A stretch of DNA of 64,000 nt, taken from the NCBI RefSeq assembly GCF_004027225.2, contig NC_044277.2, positions 103,719,725 through 103,783,724 on the forward strand, read 5' to 3'. The position numbers and the translations under genes were made by a program. Of this stretch, positions 12,401-23,100 are shown one piece after another (position 1 is the first letter of the stretch; the number at the start of each line of letters is the position of its first letter). The notes below the pieces were generated by a model, which was not told the origin of the DNA, did no database searches, and worked only from the letters and a program-made list of their open reading frames with translations. Source of the DNA: Strigops habroptila (lineage: Eukaryota > Chordata > Aves > Psittaciformes > Psittacidae).

Positions 12401-13566
12401 TTTAAAGGTCTTCAAAGGCAATGTCCACTTAGCTTCCCAAACCCTTGCTCATTATGGGGGAGTTCTTCCTGCTTCACTGCAGCTTTCTCCAGAAGGGTCC
12501 AGTCCATCGGAAGAATCAACTTCTTCAAAAGACTCGTCTACAGAGTCTGCAGGTAGGAATGTTGCATACAGCAGGCAGAGAAGGGGAAAGGCTGTTCTTC
12601 TGGCTCTTGAGCAAAACAATTAAGGGATTTCTGCTTAAATACTGGTAGAGGGCCCAGACTACTTTTGGCAGTAACATAGTTACAGGCAAGGCTTCCATTA
12701 CCCCAGATAAGCTACAGCCCCTGCAGTCAGTGACAGCCGGATACGGGACCATAAGGGATATCTCTTGGCTGTAGGCAGCCTGTAAGATGGATGCAGCCCA
12801 GGAGAATGACTGCTGAGTGAGCTTTGGCTTCAGCACATGAGGCTGGAGGCCTCTGCTGTCTGCATCCTCACTTCCCCGGGGAGGAACATGTGGCCTCTCC
12901 AGCCCACAGGCGATTCCAGCTTCTCATAGCCATTTACTCACACCAGCTCTTCAGAGAGCAAGTACTAAGTTGCTGGAGCATGTTCCCTGGACCTGCCACT
13001 GATAATGGTGATACTTTGGCTTGCTAATATCTGGGTTCTGACTGCTAGGAAGCCTATTGCAAATCTGTGCTATACAGTCTGCTGATTTGACCGAGTACTC
13101 CCTCCTCATGTCCCTGATGTGATAGAACCATAACTGATACTTGCCACTTGGCAAAGAAGCTCATGCCTACTTTTTGTTATTTGTCAGAGCTGTAGTGATC
13201 CCTGTTGTACAACTAAAGGCTCTCCTAAAGACAGCTTTAAATAATAGGGGAAAAAACTGGCCATCCTGCAATATCCTTTGCAGAGCACTTTTAAATAAGA
13301 GGTAGTTTTACAGTAGGACTCAGAGACCAGTCATGCTGCGGGAAGCGGGAAGTACGAGCTTCTTTCAGAGGTGAATTCACTGCTGCTGCTTCTTATTGGA
13401 AGGTTCTTCTGGTTCGCCAACAGATGAAGATATGGAGAATGATGCAGTCAATGAAATCCTAGAGGATATTCCTGAACATGAAGAGGATTATCTGGATTTA
13501 ACACTGGAGGAAGAGAAACAGATCATCCATGAATACTTATCCTATATACAAGTACCACAGCAATAA
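355..13566 (+). CDS. NUB1: NUB1, negative regulator of ubiquitin-like proteins 1 (whole coding span, 14 exons)
   Basis: Coding exons: 355-471, 557-718, 2742-2800, 3368-3438, 4339-4521, 6057-6145, 7553-7659, 8531-8717, 9740-9847, 10007-10159, 11095-11241, 11539-11634, 12360-12552, 13403-13566. They sum to 1,836 nt, 611 codons plus stop, and every junction keeps phase with GT/AG borders. The length fits human NUB1 (601 or 615 residues by isoform). Seen in order: N-terminal MAQKKYL, a ubiquitin-like fold at about 94-160, a charged coiled-coil-like stretch at about 160-195, a helical middle part, UBA1 about 377-410, a basic cluster AKRRKR about 423-428, UBA2 about 431-465, an acidic run about 472-478, UBA3 about 494-528, a Ser-rich linker, and a conserved acidic C-terminus. 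Known for the family: NUB1 binds NEDD8 and FAT10 and delivers them and their conjugates to the 26S proteasome. The three UBA units correspond to the long isoform (NUB1L). No frameshift or premature stop is seen. Confidence 0.97.
557..718 (+). CDS. NUB1: NUB1 coding exon 2
   Basis: This exon has 54 codons (residues 40-93) in phase 0, between acceptor TTCTTAG and donor GTAAGT. It contains the strongly conserved segment [14 protein letters not shown]. The intron before it is only 85 bases (472-556). Confidence 0.95.
719..2741 (+). other. NUB1 intron, no further gene
   Basis: This intron lies between coding exons 2 and 3. There is no long open frame or recognisable repeat beyond short homopolymers. 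Part of it (about 2,150-2,480) is rich in TAATTA-type motifs (see findings). Confidence 0.85.
2742..2800 (+). CDS. NUB1: NUB1 coding exon 3 (59 nt, start of ubiquitin-like domain)
   Basis: This small exon encodes residues 94-112 plus two bases of codon 113. The acceptor is ATTACTACAG and the donor GTAAGT. The peptide reads [19 protein letters not shown], matching the human ubiquitin-like domain segment with ITGRELRS. It was placed by homology and phase, and the 2 kb flanking intron holds no better candidate. It begins the UBL fold. Confidence 0.93.
3368..3438 (+). CDS. NUB1: NUB1 coding exon 4 (71 nt, ubiquitin-like domain)
   Basis: One base completes codon 113, then 23 codons (114-136) and one base of codon 137. 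The acceptor is ATTTCACAG and the donor GTATGT. The peptide includes [12 protein letters not shown], the middle strand of the UBL domain. Confidence 0.95.
4339..4521 (+). CDS. NUB1: NUB1 coding exon 5 (end of UBL domain, charged helix)
   Basis: This exon encodes residues 137-197 plus one base. It starts with [18 protein letters not shown], the end of the UBL domain. A Lys/Glu-rich, probably helical stretch follows, ending [12 protein letters not shown]. The acceptor is TTTTGCAG and the donor GTAAGG. Confidence 0.96.
6057..6145 (+). CDS. NUB1: NUB1 coding exon 6
   Basis: Two bases complete codon 198, followed by residues 199-227. The segment [13 protein letters not shown] is conserved with human. 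The donor is AAAAAA|GTAGGT. A second GT four bases downstream would break the phase of the next exon, so the first is chosen. Confidence 0.94.
7553..7659 (+). CDS. NUB1: NUB1 coding exon 7
   Basis: This exon encodes residues 228-262 plus two bases of Cys263. It includes [20 protein letters not shown] and LLDADKHF, matching a helical-repeat part of NUB1. The acceptor is TTTTTCTAG and the donor GTAAGA. Confidence 0.96.
8531..8717 (+). CDS. NUB1: NUB1 coding exon 8
   Basis: One base completes Cys263, then residues 264-325. [20 protein letters not shown] and CYGENHERL are near-identical to human. The acceptor is TTTTCAG and the donor GTATGC. This is among the most conserved blocks of the gene. 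Confidence 0.97.
8718..9739 (+). other. NUB1 intron holding a CR1 fragment
   Basis: This intron lies between exons 8 and 9. About 620 of its 1,022 bases are an antisense CR1 fragment, listed separately. The rest shows nothing recognisable. Confidence 0.85.
8932..9553 (-). mobile_element. CR1 LINE fragment, 5'-truncated, antisense to NUB1
   Basis: Starting at 8932 the plus strand reads GAATCATAGAATGG and then TTCCAACCCCCTGCACA, the reverse complement of the CR1 3' tail. It continues through the C-terminal ORF2 region and untranslated tail to about 9553 (GGGCTGCAAGCGCACA). The reading frame is broken by stops. Avian CR1 copies are usually 5'-truncated like this one. The boundaries are approximate. 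Confidence 0.92.
9740..9847 (+). CDS. NUB1: NUB1 coding exon 9
   Basis: This exon has 36 codons in phase 0 (residues 326-361), including [14 protein letters not shown]. The acceptor is TTCTTTAG and the donor GTAAGA. The intron just before it carries an antisense CR1 fragment. Confidence 0.96.
10007..10159 (+). CDS. NUB1: NUB1 coding exon 10 (first UBA domain)
   Basis: This exon has 51 codons (362-412) in phase 0. The UBA1 signature [16 protein letters not shown], followed by [10 protein letters not shown], has the hydrophobic-Gly-Phe loop and third-helix pattern of UBA domains. The donor is GTATGG. Confidence 0.96.
11095..11241 (+). CDS. NUB1: NUB1 coding exon 11 (basic nuclear-localisation-like cluster and second UBA)
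   Basis: This exon has 49 codons (413-461) in phase 0. An Arg/Lys-rich helix containing AKRRKR fits the nuclear localisation signal reported for NUB1. UBA2 follows ([20 protein letters not shown]). Human NUB1L differs from NUB1 by a 14-residue insertion that completes a UBA domain. This exon has the complete form. Confidence 0.95.
11539..11634 (+). CDS. NUB1: NUB1 coding exon 12 (acidic linker)
   Basis: This exon has 32 codons (462-493) in phase 0. It finishes UBA2 ([10 protein letters not shown]), then a run of Glu and five Asp residues, then ESIDQ leading to UBA3. The acidic run comes from a GAT repeat and is probably length-variable. The acceptor is TATTGTAG and the donor GTAAGT. Confidence 0.93.
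12360..12552 (+). CDS. NUB1: NUB1 coding exon 13 (third UBA and Ser-rich linker)
   Basis: This exon encodes residues 494-557 plus one base of Gly558. UBA3 reads [18 protein letters not shown], followed by [16 protein letters not shown] Pro/Ser/Glu linker comes next. The acceptor is CTCCTGCAG, after a long pyrimidine tract, and the donor GTAGGA. Confidence 0.96.
13403..13566 (+). CDS. NUB1: NUB1 terminal coding exon (NEDD8-binding C-terminus)
   Basis: Two bases complete Gly558, then residues 559-611 and stop TAA at 13564-13566. [18 protein letters not shown] and EYLSY match the C-terminal region reported to bind NEDD8. The last residues (VPQQ) differ from the human Lys-rich tail. The acceptor is TATTGGAAG, preceded by a short pyrimidine stretch. 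Confidence 0.95.
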
Positions 13567-14095
13567 ATCCCTTTATATTTACTTCAGTTATATGTATTTA
13601 CCTTGACAAATTGAGTTTGGATTATAAATGCACCTTCAGCTTATCTCTTACTAAATGCCTTGAATTCAGTTAAACTACAGGAGGAACACAAAATTCTTGC
13701 TTAATTTATAAATCCACTTAAAGCCTACATTTGTGATACATTGTAATTTATTGTCATAGCAGAAAAATAGAAACATTTATTTTCAGAAGAAAATTTAATA
13801 GAACTAAACTATATTTTTATCGTGAAATAAGTTAATTCACTTAGTATTCAAGTAAAGAAGCATTTCTATACCACTTTAAAATACCAGCTTTAAAAAACCA
13901 GAAGTGAGTTTGTAAACCAGAAATCCAGCTCGTGAGGTTACAGAGGTATCAACTTTCCAACTGTTCTTCTTTTCTTCTGAAAGATTTCTGAGAGACATTT
14001 ATGTATCTATCTGTTGTGCATGGATTTATACTGTGTCTGCTTGTCACTTCCTGCAGGTGTTACACAGGCAATAAAGGTAACTCTGTGCTGCTGCT
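13567..14095 (+). other. NUB1: NUB1 3' untranslated region (inferred)
   Basis: The sequence after the stop is AT-rich. The best polyadenylation signal is AATAAA at 14070-14075, followed by a GT/T-rich stretch. Another AATAAA (13562-13567) overlaps the stop codon itself and is probably unused. The end position is inferred from the signal only. Confidence 0.55.
14070..14075 (+). terminator. candidate NUB1 polyadenylation signal
   Basis: Canonical AATAAA lies about 500 bases after the NUB1 stop, with TGTGCTGCTGCTTTTGG just downstream as a plausible GU-rich element. Confidence 0.55.
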
Positions 14096-15840
14096 TTTGG
14101 TAAGGGTCTTCTATGCTTTGGTTTTAAAAACTAGTAGGACCTACTGGGCAGGGTGCTGCCCCATCAGCCCTGAGCCCTGTGCAGTGGCATTTCCTTATCT
14201 AACTAAACCAGCTGTTCCTAACTAACCAGCTGTTGAACAAAGCTTGGGTCAGGCGCTGTCTCAGTAGTTGTATCCAGCTTCAGCACGCTGAAGAAATAGT
14301 TGGGGTTTTGCATGTGTGTGTGTTAGAACACCCTGTTTTCTGCTGTGTAAGCTTGGCCACTGGGAACAGAAGTTCCTCTGCTTGCCCGCTCTGCTGAAGT
14401 GTGGTTTATTTGCTTTCCATAGCTTCGTTCTCGCGGTAGAGGGAGCTCAGGCCCCGTCTGCTCCAGCAGCTGGGAACCGGCGTTGATCCTGCTTAAAGCG
14501 GGGCCAAAAGGCAGCTCCTGGGACAGGAACCTTCATCTGGTGACAGCTGACTCTTACCCAGCATTTATCAGTGGGGAAGTGAGGGCTTGGGCTAGTGGCA
14601 GGGCAGACTAATGCTGGAGGAAGCAGAGCTAGGGGCTGCAAAGTGACTGCTCGCTTCCAGTGGATGGACTTCAGTAGTGGCTATCATTTCTGGCTACCTT
14701 GGCCAAGGACAGCAACAAGCAGGGAGTGATTACACTGCAATTAAGGAGTTATTTTGTACTTCTGTATGATGGTGCTATAAAAATTGAGTAGCTTTGTATC
14801 TCCTCACAGAAGTTTGAAGCATTCCTAAAGACAGTAATACAAGCTTCTGAGAAAAAACCAGCCGCTGCAACCATTACATCCCACTCCTCTACAGGTGAGC
14901 CCTAAGGAAGAACTGGACAAAATGCAGAGCAAAACCAGCATCTACAAAAGAATTTAAAATTGAAGACATACAATGTGACGGATGTAGTGTTAGCAAGAAG
15001 CAGGTGGGAAAGCACAAATTTATTCCTTCCTTTAGCTGGGGGGGATCCCAAGCCTATTGGCATTACCTTGGCTAGCCCTGAGGCCTCATGCACCGGCAGT
15101 AGTGTTGGGGTGTACAGGTGCCATTTGTCCTCTTTGAAGTGGCTTGCAGAGCAGACTGGCAGTGACAACTTCAGAAGTGAAGGTTTGTCCTTGGGGAATT
15201 TAAAATGAGCATTGTAACATGAAGTGTTTGTCAGAGAAGCCATTCCTCCTCATGGAATTCTTAGAGATCTATGTCTATGAAATCCATTTCCTAATTCAAT
15301 GGGCAGCTGGTGTAGGGCCAGATAAGTTCTTGTGTCTAATATCCTGCATCCAAAGATCTAAACAAAAAGATGATCTGTGCATCAGGTTATATAAAGGCCT
15401 CCTACTTGGCATTGACCTCATAAGCAACATACAGACAAAATGAGCTGTGTGGCAAGCCATCACCCCAACAACCAAGAGCCACCATTACACAAAGATGTCT
15501 TGCAGGGCCAGTACCAAGCTACAATGACCAGACCAAGACTTTTACAGTGGAATTACAGCTTCACTATGCAGATGACCCCCCAAATTAGTGTCCCTAGGTA
15601 TGCACTTAACACAATTAAACTACTGTTTCCTACTAAACACGGAAACCTGCCAGGTAAGAGCAAACAAAGCTGCTTGTCAGGAGTGATGAACAAGCAATGA
15701 CAGGCCCACCAGTGAGGAATAGGTAAGAAATATTTCCAAAAGTGTATGTATTGCCATATTCCATCCATTCTGAGCTGCAGCCAGCCAAATCCCCTCTAAA
15801 TGAAAATAAAACCTAGACAATGAGTTGTCTGTAGATGCCA
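14096..15840. other. intergenic, between convergent NUB1 and WDR86
   Basis: I see no supported gene, RNA or repeat here. NUB1 ends from the left and WDR86 from the right, so the segment separates two 3' ends. The short open frames on both strands lack splice support and family resemblance. Confidence 0.7.
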
Positions 15841-15844
15841 CATG

Positions 15845-16979
15845 TTTATTAGTCCATTCTAAAAAAGGATTACAGCATCTTTATCTTGCTGTAGTACAGA
15901 ATAAATAAAGCCATAAAAATAAAAACATGTGGTTAGATACTTCTGTACTGGTTCTACAAAGAGTTATATCTGCAAATAGAAAAATAAAAGAACCCTTGTT
16001 TATTCATGGCTCAGTGGTTATCAGAGAAGGATGAACCTGGAAAGAGACTGGGAGAGCTTCTCTTGAGCTTGACTACTTATTTGACACCTAGAAAACCAGG
16101 GCTAGACATGACCTTGTAATAAGGAAAGGTAACAAATCTAGAGTGCCCAATAAGTCCTCCTGGTTTGCTCTCCTCTCCTCTGAAAAACACATTTCCCAGT
16201 GGATATAAGGAAATCCTTTCCCTCGTGAGGCCAACCAAACAGTGGCCATGCAGACCTGGTAACCTAGTGAACAGCTGAAGTGAGAGATCATCAAAGGTAA
16301 AAAAAGAACCTGCCAGGTTTTGGGGAGGAGGACAACTGCTGCGTCTTGGCAAAGAGCTGACCTTGGCACCAAAGGCCTGAGACCGAGCTTGTTTTCTAGC
16401 TTCTCTTTTGTTAATTTAATGTCTGTCCTACTACTCCCAACTTCCCAGAGAGGTGGTGTCTGCTTTAAACTGCTGCTGAGCCATTCCATTCTGCATCAAA
16501 TGGTCATATCAGCAAAAAACTGACCCGAAGGTCAATTGTGAAAATTGGATTTGTAGTCGTACTGCAGCGCACCTTTCATTCCCAGTCGGCTGAACAGAGG
16601 GCAGGCAAGGGGGCACAGGAACAGGAGACAACATTTCTTACTAAATGCTAGACAGGTAGAAGTGTGCAACATCTCTGTGCCAGAGGGAACTGAAAACAAG
16701 CAGTTGTGAGTAAAGTTCTTAATTACACACACACACAAGATACCTGACCTGAACCACACTGCAGTCTCTCCTGTCCCCAGTGCTGCTCAGATGTGAGTCA
16801 TCGGCAGTGACAGAATCTGACTTGAGCCCATCTGCCACTCTCAGAGAATCCCGGCTCCTAAAATAGAGGTTTCCCAAAAGCTCTTTCCCATCTCTTTCCA
16901 AGTTCTGGTTTACATGGACACAGTGGTGCATAAAACAAAAGGTTCAGCTTTGGTCACTGCTGGGAAGCCTGCTGTGGGG
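15845..16979 (-). other. WDR86: WDR86 3' untranslated region (inferred)
   Basis: The region lies downstream of the WDR86 stop codon on the minus strand. Two minus-strand AATAAA signals appear, at 16004-15999 and 15850-15845, either of which could define the 3' end. A short (CA)n run lies at 16728-16739. Confidence 0.5.
15999..16004 (-). terminator. candidate WDR86 polyadenylation signal
   Basis: The plus strand reads TTTATT, so the minus strand reads AATAAA, about 980 bases after the WDR86 stop. A second identical signal lies at 15845-15850. Confidence 0.45.
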
Positions 16980-17198
16980 TCACATCAGTTCAACGGCCTC
17001 ATGTTCCCCATTTTCTTGCTGTACCATGCAGCCAACTTTGTTATTGAAGAGGCGAGACAGACTTCCCTTCTGAGAGCCCTGGCCCTGGGTAGACCTCTCC
17101 TTCTTCAAACGTCGCTTGTTTCTCTTGCATATTCCCCGGATGTCCCAAATCCTTAGCGTGCCGTCATGGGAAGCTGTGTAGAGCAACTCGTTGTGGAT
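16980..17198 (-). CDS. WDR86: WDR86 terminal coding exon (WD unit 8 and C-terminal tail)
   Basis: This exon encodes residues 327-398 and a TGA stop at 16982-16980. LLYTASHDGTLRIWDIRG closes the last WD unit. A basic stretch (KRNKRRLKKER), the conserved SLSRLFNNKVGC and a short divergent tail follow. The acceptor is TTGTTCCAG. Confidence 0.95.
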   Translation of the reverse strand: MHNELLYTASHDGTLRIWDIRGICKRNKRRLKKERSTQGQGSQKGSLSRLFNNKVGCMVQQENGEHEAVELM

Positions 17199-20100
17199 CT
17201 GGAACAATGGGGTCAACACTTAATACCAAACCATACAGCTCAGAATCAGCACAATCCAACTGTCAAAACTCAGAGCAAACACAGCTTCATCCCAACACTT
17301 GCAGCCTGATGGCTCATTGCAAGAGCCGGTATAAATTATCACGAAAGCTGCTGAAGTGGGATGAGCTATTACCAAGTGAGGACTCATTTCTCAGCCATTT
17401 CACAGAGCCATAAAATTTAAACAGCAAGAGTTATTTATAACCTAAACCCACTAGAAAAGCAATGGGGAACTAAACTCAGTGTCAGAGTAGGCTGTAGCTG
17501 GGAATTTCTATGCTGGTTTCAGACTGCTGGTTTTGAAGACAAAGCTTAAGGAGGCACCAAAATCGGCAGCAGTGAGCAGTGGGGGGGTTCAGGAAAGCTT
17601 TCCTTCCCCCTTGCCTTCTTCCTTTGCAGTAAGTCATGGGCACATTTCCTCCTTCAGCATTTGTTGTTCTTCCAAACCTGCAGTAATCTGACTTGAGTCC
17701 CTCCTGTAGTTTCATTTCCTTAATGAAACACTTAATGCTGTTGGTAACGTTTCCAGTTGCCTTCACTGTGCTCTAGAAGCAGTGTTGGTCTCCATCATCT
17801 TCCCCTTCCTGCGCTGGCCTGTCCACCGCGGGCGCCTGCAGTCTCCAGCAGTGGGCAGCAAGAGCCAGTATCCCACCAGCCGGCTGGCTTTCGGCAGCCG
17901 GAAGCAGCCCAGCCTCCTCATCCCTCAGCCACCCCTCACTAATGTACTAAGGCTCACATTCAGGTCGCCACTTCTCAGAGGCTGAGCAATACCGTGCCCA
18001 GGGTGTTAGAAGGATAATGCTATTTATTATTCTGCTTGGATAAGGCAGAAACTTCTTTTCCCCCTAAAGCACTGCAAACACTTATCAGTGTCTTGTAACG
18101 GGAGGGGTCTCGTGAGGCCGGAGTCCATTCTCTGCCCCTACACAAGATCAGTTACGTCTGTCTCATTTCTTACATTTGCTTGTCTAACCTGACCTGGAAA
18201 ACCTCAATCACAGACATAGGGCTGTCTCTGGAGGCTCAGTGTGTGGTTTCATTTATCCTTATTATTATCAAGTTTTTCTAAAACTGCATGAGGAATATTC
18301 AAGTCTGCTACATTTCATCTTACCCTAGAATAACATCCAATCCCCAACACGCAGAACAGCTGGCCACACCAATTCCCGCAAAACAACCAAGGCAGCAATC
18401 GGAAGTGTGAAATCCCAGCAAAGAAACCCCTTCCCAACCTGGATGCAGTTAATGATGAACTTGTGTCCTCGGAAGATCTTCTGCAGGACACCACTCTTGG
18501 AATTGAAAGCTCTTGCACAGGCATCGCCGCTTCCCGTGAACACTGCAACGCAACCACACAACACAGCACATGGCCAGACGTGAGCAGCCACATATGGTCA
18601 GTTCATGCAAGTTCAACAACATACCTAAAACTAGTTCACAAAGGAAGCCAACATAGCGTTCTTAGGCTTGATTCTCTTCTCATTACAGCAAGTTCAGCTC
18701 ATTTTCATTTTGCTGAGCCCAGCATGCTTGTTTTCATTGTATTTTTCAAAACACTCAACTGCCTTATGCCTGAAGTTCCTACACATTTCGGTTTCTGCAT
18801 TTCTCTTCCACTTATATCTCCCTACCTAAACATGCTTCAATAATTCTAAGCAGGCAATTTAACTCCAGCCTAGTTTTAAGGATTTCCACGAAGCCTTCTG
18901 TTTGTTTTACCATAGTTATTTCCAGGTTTCTATCCAGTACTACAGTACCTTCATTACTTCTACCGCAGCAGAAGCATCTGTACAGCAAAGCTGCAAACCA
19001 CAGGAACAGCATCTCCCCCTCTCACACTAACAATACGAATTTGGCTTAAGCTTCATTAAAACATACTGTGTTTCTTCCCCCTTTCAAACAAAAGCTTACT
19101 ACTAGTAGGCAGGGCCATTTCTGTTGAAACACCACAGTTAAATCTGTCCTCAGAGGTGAGTGGCATGTGTAGGCAGCTTTACAAAGAAGCTTTATAAATT
19201 CTTTGAGCGTGGTAGATTTTTTCCACTAAATCCTGTAGCTTAGGATCTCTGCAAGCAGTAGAGCCTTTAAGTGATTCAAGGCCCAGGCTATAATCTCTAT
19301 TTCAGCATGGCACCAAATTATTTAAAGGTTTTGGCTATAACTCTACGTGCTATGTTGTGCATGTGCTACAAGGGGGTGAGGGTTAAGTAGATTAAGCATG
19401 ACCAGGGATTTGGGCTGTTCATCAGGTTTCCCTACAGAGTCTTAACATGTTCAAAGAACAATTTCTCAATACTTCAGGATCTTCACGAGATCCCCAGAAT
19501 CTCTGCATCCAGAAACTGTAAGGCAGTGTTAAATATTTAGATTTTAATCTTAGCAATATGTCCAAAAAGGAGCATATTTATGTTTAAGGGTTACAAACTG
19601 TCTTCATAAACACTTTCCTTCACTTAACCCAAACTCCTCAAGTTTATCTAGAGATAAATATTTTAGAACTGCAAAAAGCAATGTATTTGCTGCTCCCTGC
19701 ATTTCATGCCTTTGCAAAAGCATGGAAAGGTTTCTACAAAACTGAAGTGCTTGAAGACAACAGTTTCCTTGTCGTTTGGAGGAAGTGAGGCACTGGAGTC
19801 CTAAAGAGAGGTGAAGAAGTTACCACAGCAGTAAATTCAGGACTACAACAAGAGACGAGAGAACAGGCCACCTACTGCCACCAGCTTTCCAACTTCAAAT
19901 TAAACAGCAGGAGGCTGGGTACTTCCTGCATACACCTTCAAGAAGCATCTGGATGTGGAAAATCAGTATCATTTTATATGGGCCACTATAAATTCAGTTG
20001 CCAACACAATCCTGAAAAAGCATCGTGTCCCATTCTGCTTATGAGTAACAACAATGTAAAGCAGGGAACAAGGTACAGGTATTTTTTTTCCCCAGGGAAT

Positions 20101-23100
20101 GGGAATCCCTTATTATGATTACACACATGCAGAGAGTAGGAACCAATTGAGAGCTGTTTCCACTATGCAGCTATCAGTTTACTTTAGCTATTGCTACCAG
20201 GATTTTGCTTTTGAAAGACATCCTTTATGTCTCTTGAACTGTCACACTGAACTCTACATTTAGGAAGTCTCTTTGCACCTCTGAGTTTCAAAGGAGAGCT
20301 GTTGATCTAACCTAGATTTAGCATTTAAATATATGCTTATATATACACCACCTGTGAAACAAACAAATAACCAAAACATAAAATCAACAACTGATTCTTC
20401 TTTTTACTTAAATTTCATGGACCCCTGGGAGGGAGAAAAGGTTTTAAATGTTCCCTTGGAAGTTTTGCAACATGAAAAAATATAAGCCGCATTAAATTTT
20501 AAATGACTGTGCACATTCTGTAGGAGAGTATCAACATAATATCATTAAGTAAATCAGATTGAGAATCAGCTTTAATATTCCCCATGCTATTAATTACGCA
20601 AGCAGACTGAAGAGAGCCACTAGAACCACATTCTGATGATTTAAAGCTTAGTTCTCAGATCTGTCTGGACTCCCTGTATAAATCCATTCTGGAAACACGC
20701 ATTTATTTTTAACTCTTATTCTTCTACTCTATTTTCTTGTTTAGACTGTAAGCTCTTTGGGGCAATAAGCTTTTGGGTCCTGATCAGATAGCAAGCAACA
20801 GAATTAAGATCTTCTAACAGAAAGTCACCACTTCTCAGCTGAGATTCTTTGCATGGTCTTGCACTGGTGCAAATGCAAGATAAACCCTAACAAACACCAT
20901 TTAGATTGAAGTATTTTTAAGAGAAAGAATGGACACACGGTGCTGATCTGTCTGTCCCAGGAGAACAGCTAGAAGTTTAAGCTACGCTAGCTCCAACATT
21001 TGGTATCCAGTGAACATGTCTTTATAATTCTAATTGAAACAAAACTATTAGATACTATGTTAATAAGGGATCAATGTACCACAATAATACAATCATAGTA
21101 TATAAATTAATTTTTAAGTGGAGATTTCCTCTTTCGAGAATTAAAATACATTTAAATTCTATTTAGACATTTTTTCCTACCCTTCAAAAGTGGAACAATT
21201 CAATTCTCCCTGTTTGACACTTACAGTATTTTTCCATTTAACTTAAAATGAGCTCTTAAATAACCCTGTGAACACTGGTATCACACTATCAGGATGTTCT
21301 TCACAGGTCTGAGACTAAATGTAGCAATATTGCCTGCATTTTGAGAAAGAAAAAAAGGAGTGTTATGGAAAATAAGGTATGTGTACGACAGGGACAGGGT
21401 GGTAAGACGAGGGGGAAGAGAGAGAACTGCAGAGTTGATGGGGTGGCATCAGATAATGGAACTTTTGTTTAAGCCTAAACTTTCTTTTTGATGGTTTTAG
21501 AGAGTCTGGTCAAGTCTATACTGGTTGCATGAGAAGCAGGATCAACACTGAGAAAATGCAGCTCCAGAGGGCTCATTAATGAAGGACCCAGTCTCCATCT
21601 CCTACCCAAACATTGAGATTCCTCACTGGGTCAGGCCAACACCAGCTTAGCACAGTTATCTTGCCTTTGGGCACTCCTGATGAATTCAGATTTTTGTTTT
21701 GTATCTTTATAATAAAAAAGGGGAATACCACACACACAAAATAATTAGCATTTTGCCTATCAGTGTTCATCCTGGATTAAAATTTCTGGTTCATTTCCTC
21801 AGTCCTACCTGCCTGCATCTTTGATCAACAACAACTTCAGGGTGCAGTGTAAACTCAGACCTCCTCCCCTTCCATTTCAGCCTTTTAGCCAGCTGCAAAA
21901 GCTGAAATCAGCAGAAATTATAACCTGCAGGTAGGGGAGAGTGGGGTAGTTCTGCAATATAGGTGAGGAGAACTGAAATTAACTGTAAATTAGGATTAAC
22001 TGTTTCAATGGAGAAAAGTAGTGCTGTAGGTCTAATGCTCAAAGAATGGTCAAAAAACGCTTCCTGATTAAAATCCAAATCTACCTATGGGCTTGGTTAC
22101 ATGTTAACTTTCCAAACATAATTAATTTTCCAAACATAATTCAGTTACTGGTTTATACATGTGGTCGGTCAACCATGCCAAGCATAGGGCTAGACAACTG
22201 CCATTGAACTGTAATCTGTCAGTGCAGTTACAATGCTCTTCCAATGTGCATCATCTTGCATTTGTCAGTCATTTAGCACCATCACAGTGATGATCTGCTA
22301 AACAAAGATACCACAGCCCAAATAGCAACCATTCATCTGATGTTACACTTTCACTTCAGAGCTGGAGTACGGAAACTGAAATCAGGCATTGCCATCCTGG
22401 TTATCCTGAAGAAGTCCTTGTTTGGAAAGCAAACAAAGGCACATCAGGTTTAACACCAGTGGCAGGGCAAGACCAGAATGACACACAGAGAGGTTCAAGA
22501 CTGATACAAACAGAGGTGCAGTCTTGCAACCCAAACCCGAAAAAGGATAGATGATATGGAGAAGGAAAGCCAGCCAAGGGAGGGATTTAAAGAGGTAGGT
22601 TTCATGGTCAGAACATACTCTTATGTCAACAATAGACAGTTATGTGCAGATACCACTATAACAGGAGTACTGGAAGTAGGAGAACAGAGTCTCAAGCATT
22701 AGTAAGGCAAGTAATGCTTGGCTACTGCAGAAAGGTGATTTGGGGAACAGGCACGTGAAAGAGGACAGGTAATGGGAAAAGAACTTGTGGGAAAATAGTC
22801 TAGGACATGGTCAGAGTCTGAACAGGAAGCGTAACTGTTGGAAAGAAGCAGTGAGCATCTGAGATGTGATTCTTGTTTAGGAGAGTCAATTACATCTTAC
22901 CTAGAAGGGAGGAGAGGCAGGCATAGGGCTGCACATCCAGCAGCAGCACTTGCTGTGCCCAAGCACGAAGCAGATTGACAGACATCAGACAGACAGACTA
23001 GGGAGGTTAAAACATGGCTATATATATATATATGTGGTTATATGGCTATACATATATGTGGTTTATATATATATATATATATCCACAGACAGCTCAGAAT

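Larger units (their letters stand above)
10160..13402 (+). other. NUB1 introns between exons 10 and 14
   Basis: Introns at 10160-11094, 11242-11538, 11635-12359 and 12553-13402 surround exons 11-13. No second gene, RNA gene or recognised repeat is visible in them. Confidence 0.8.
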
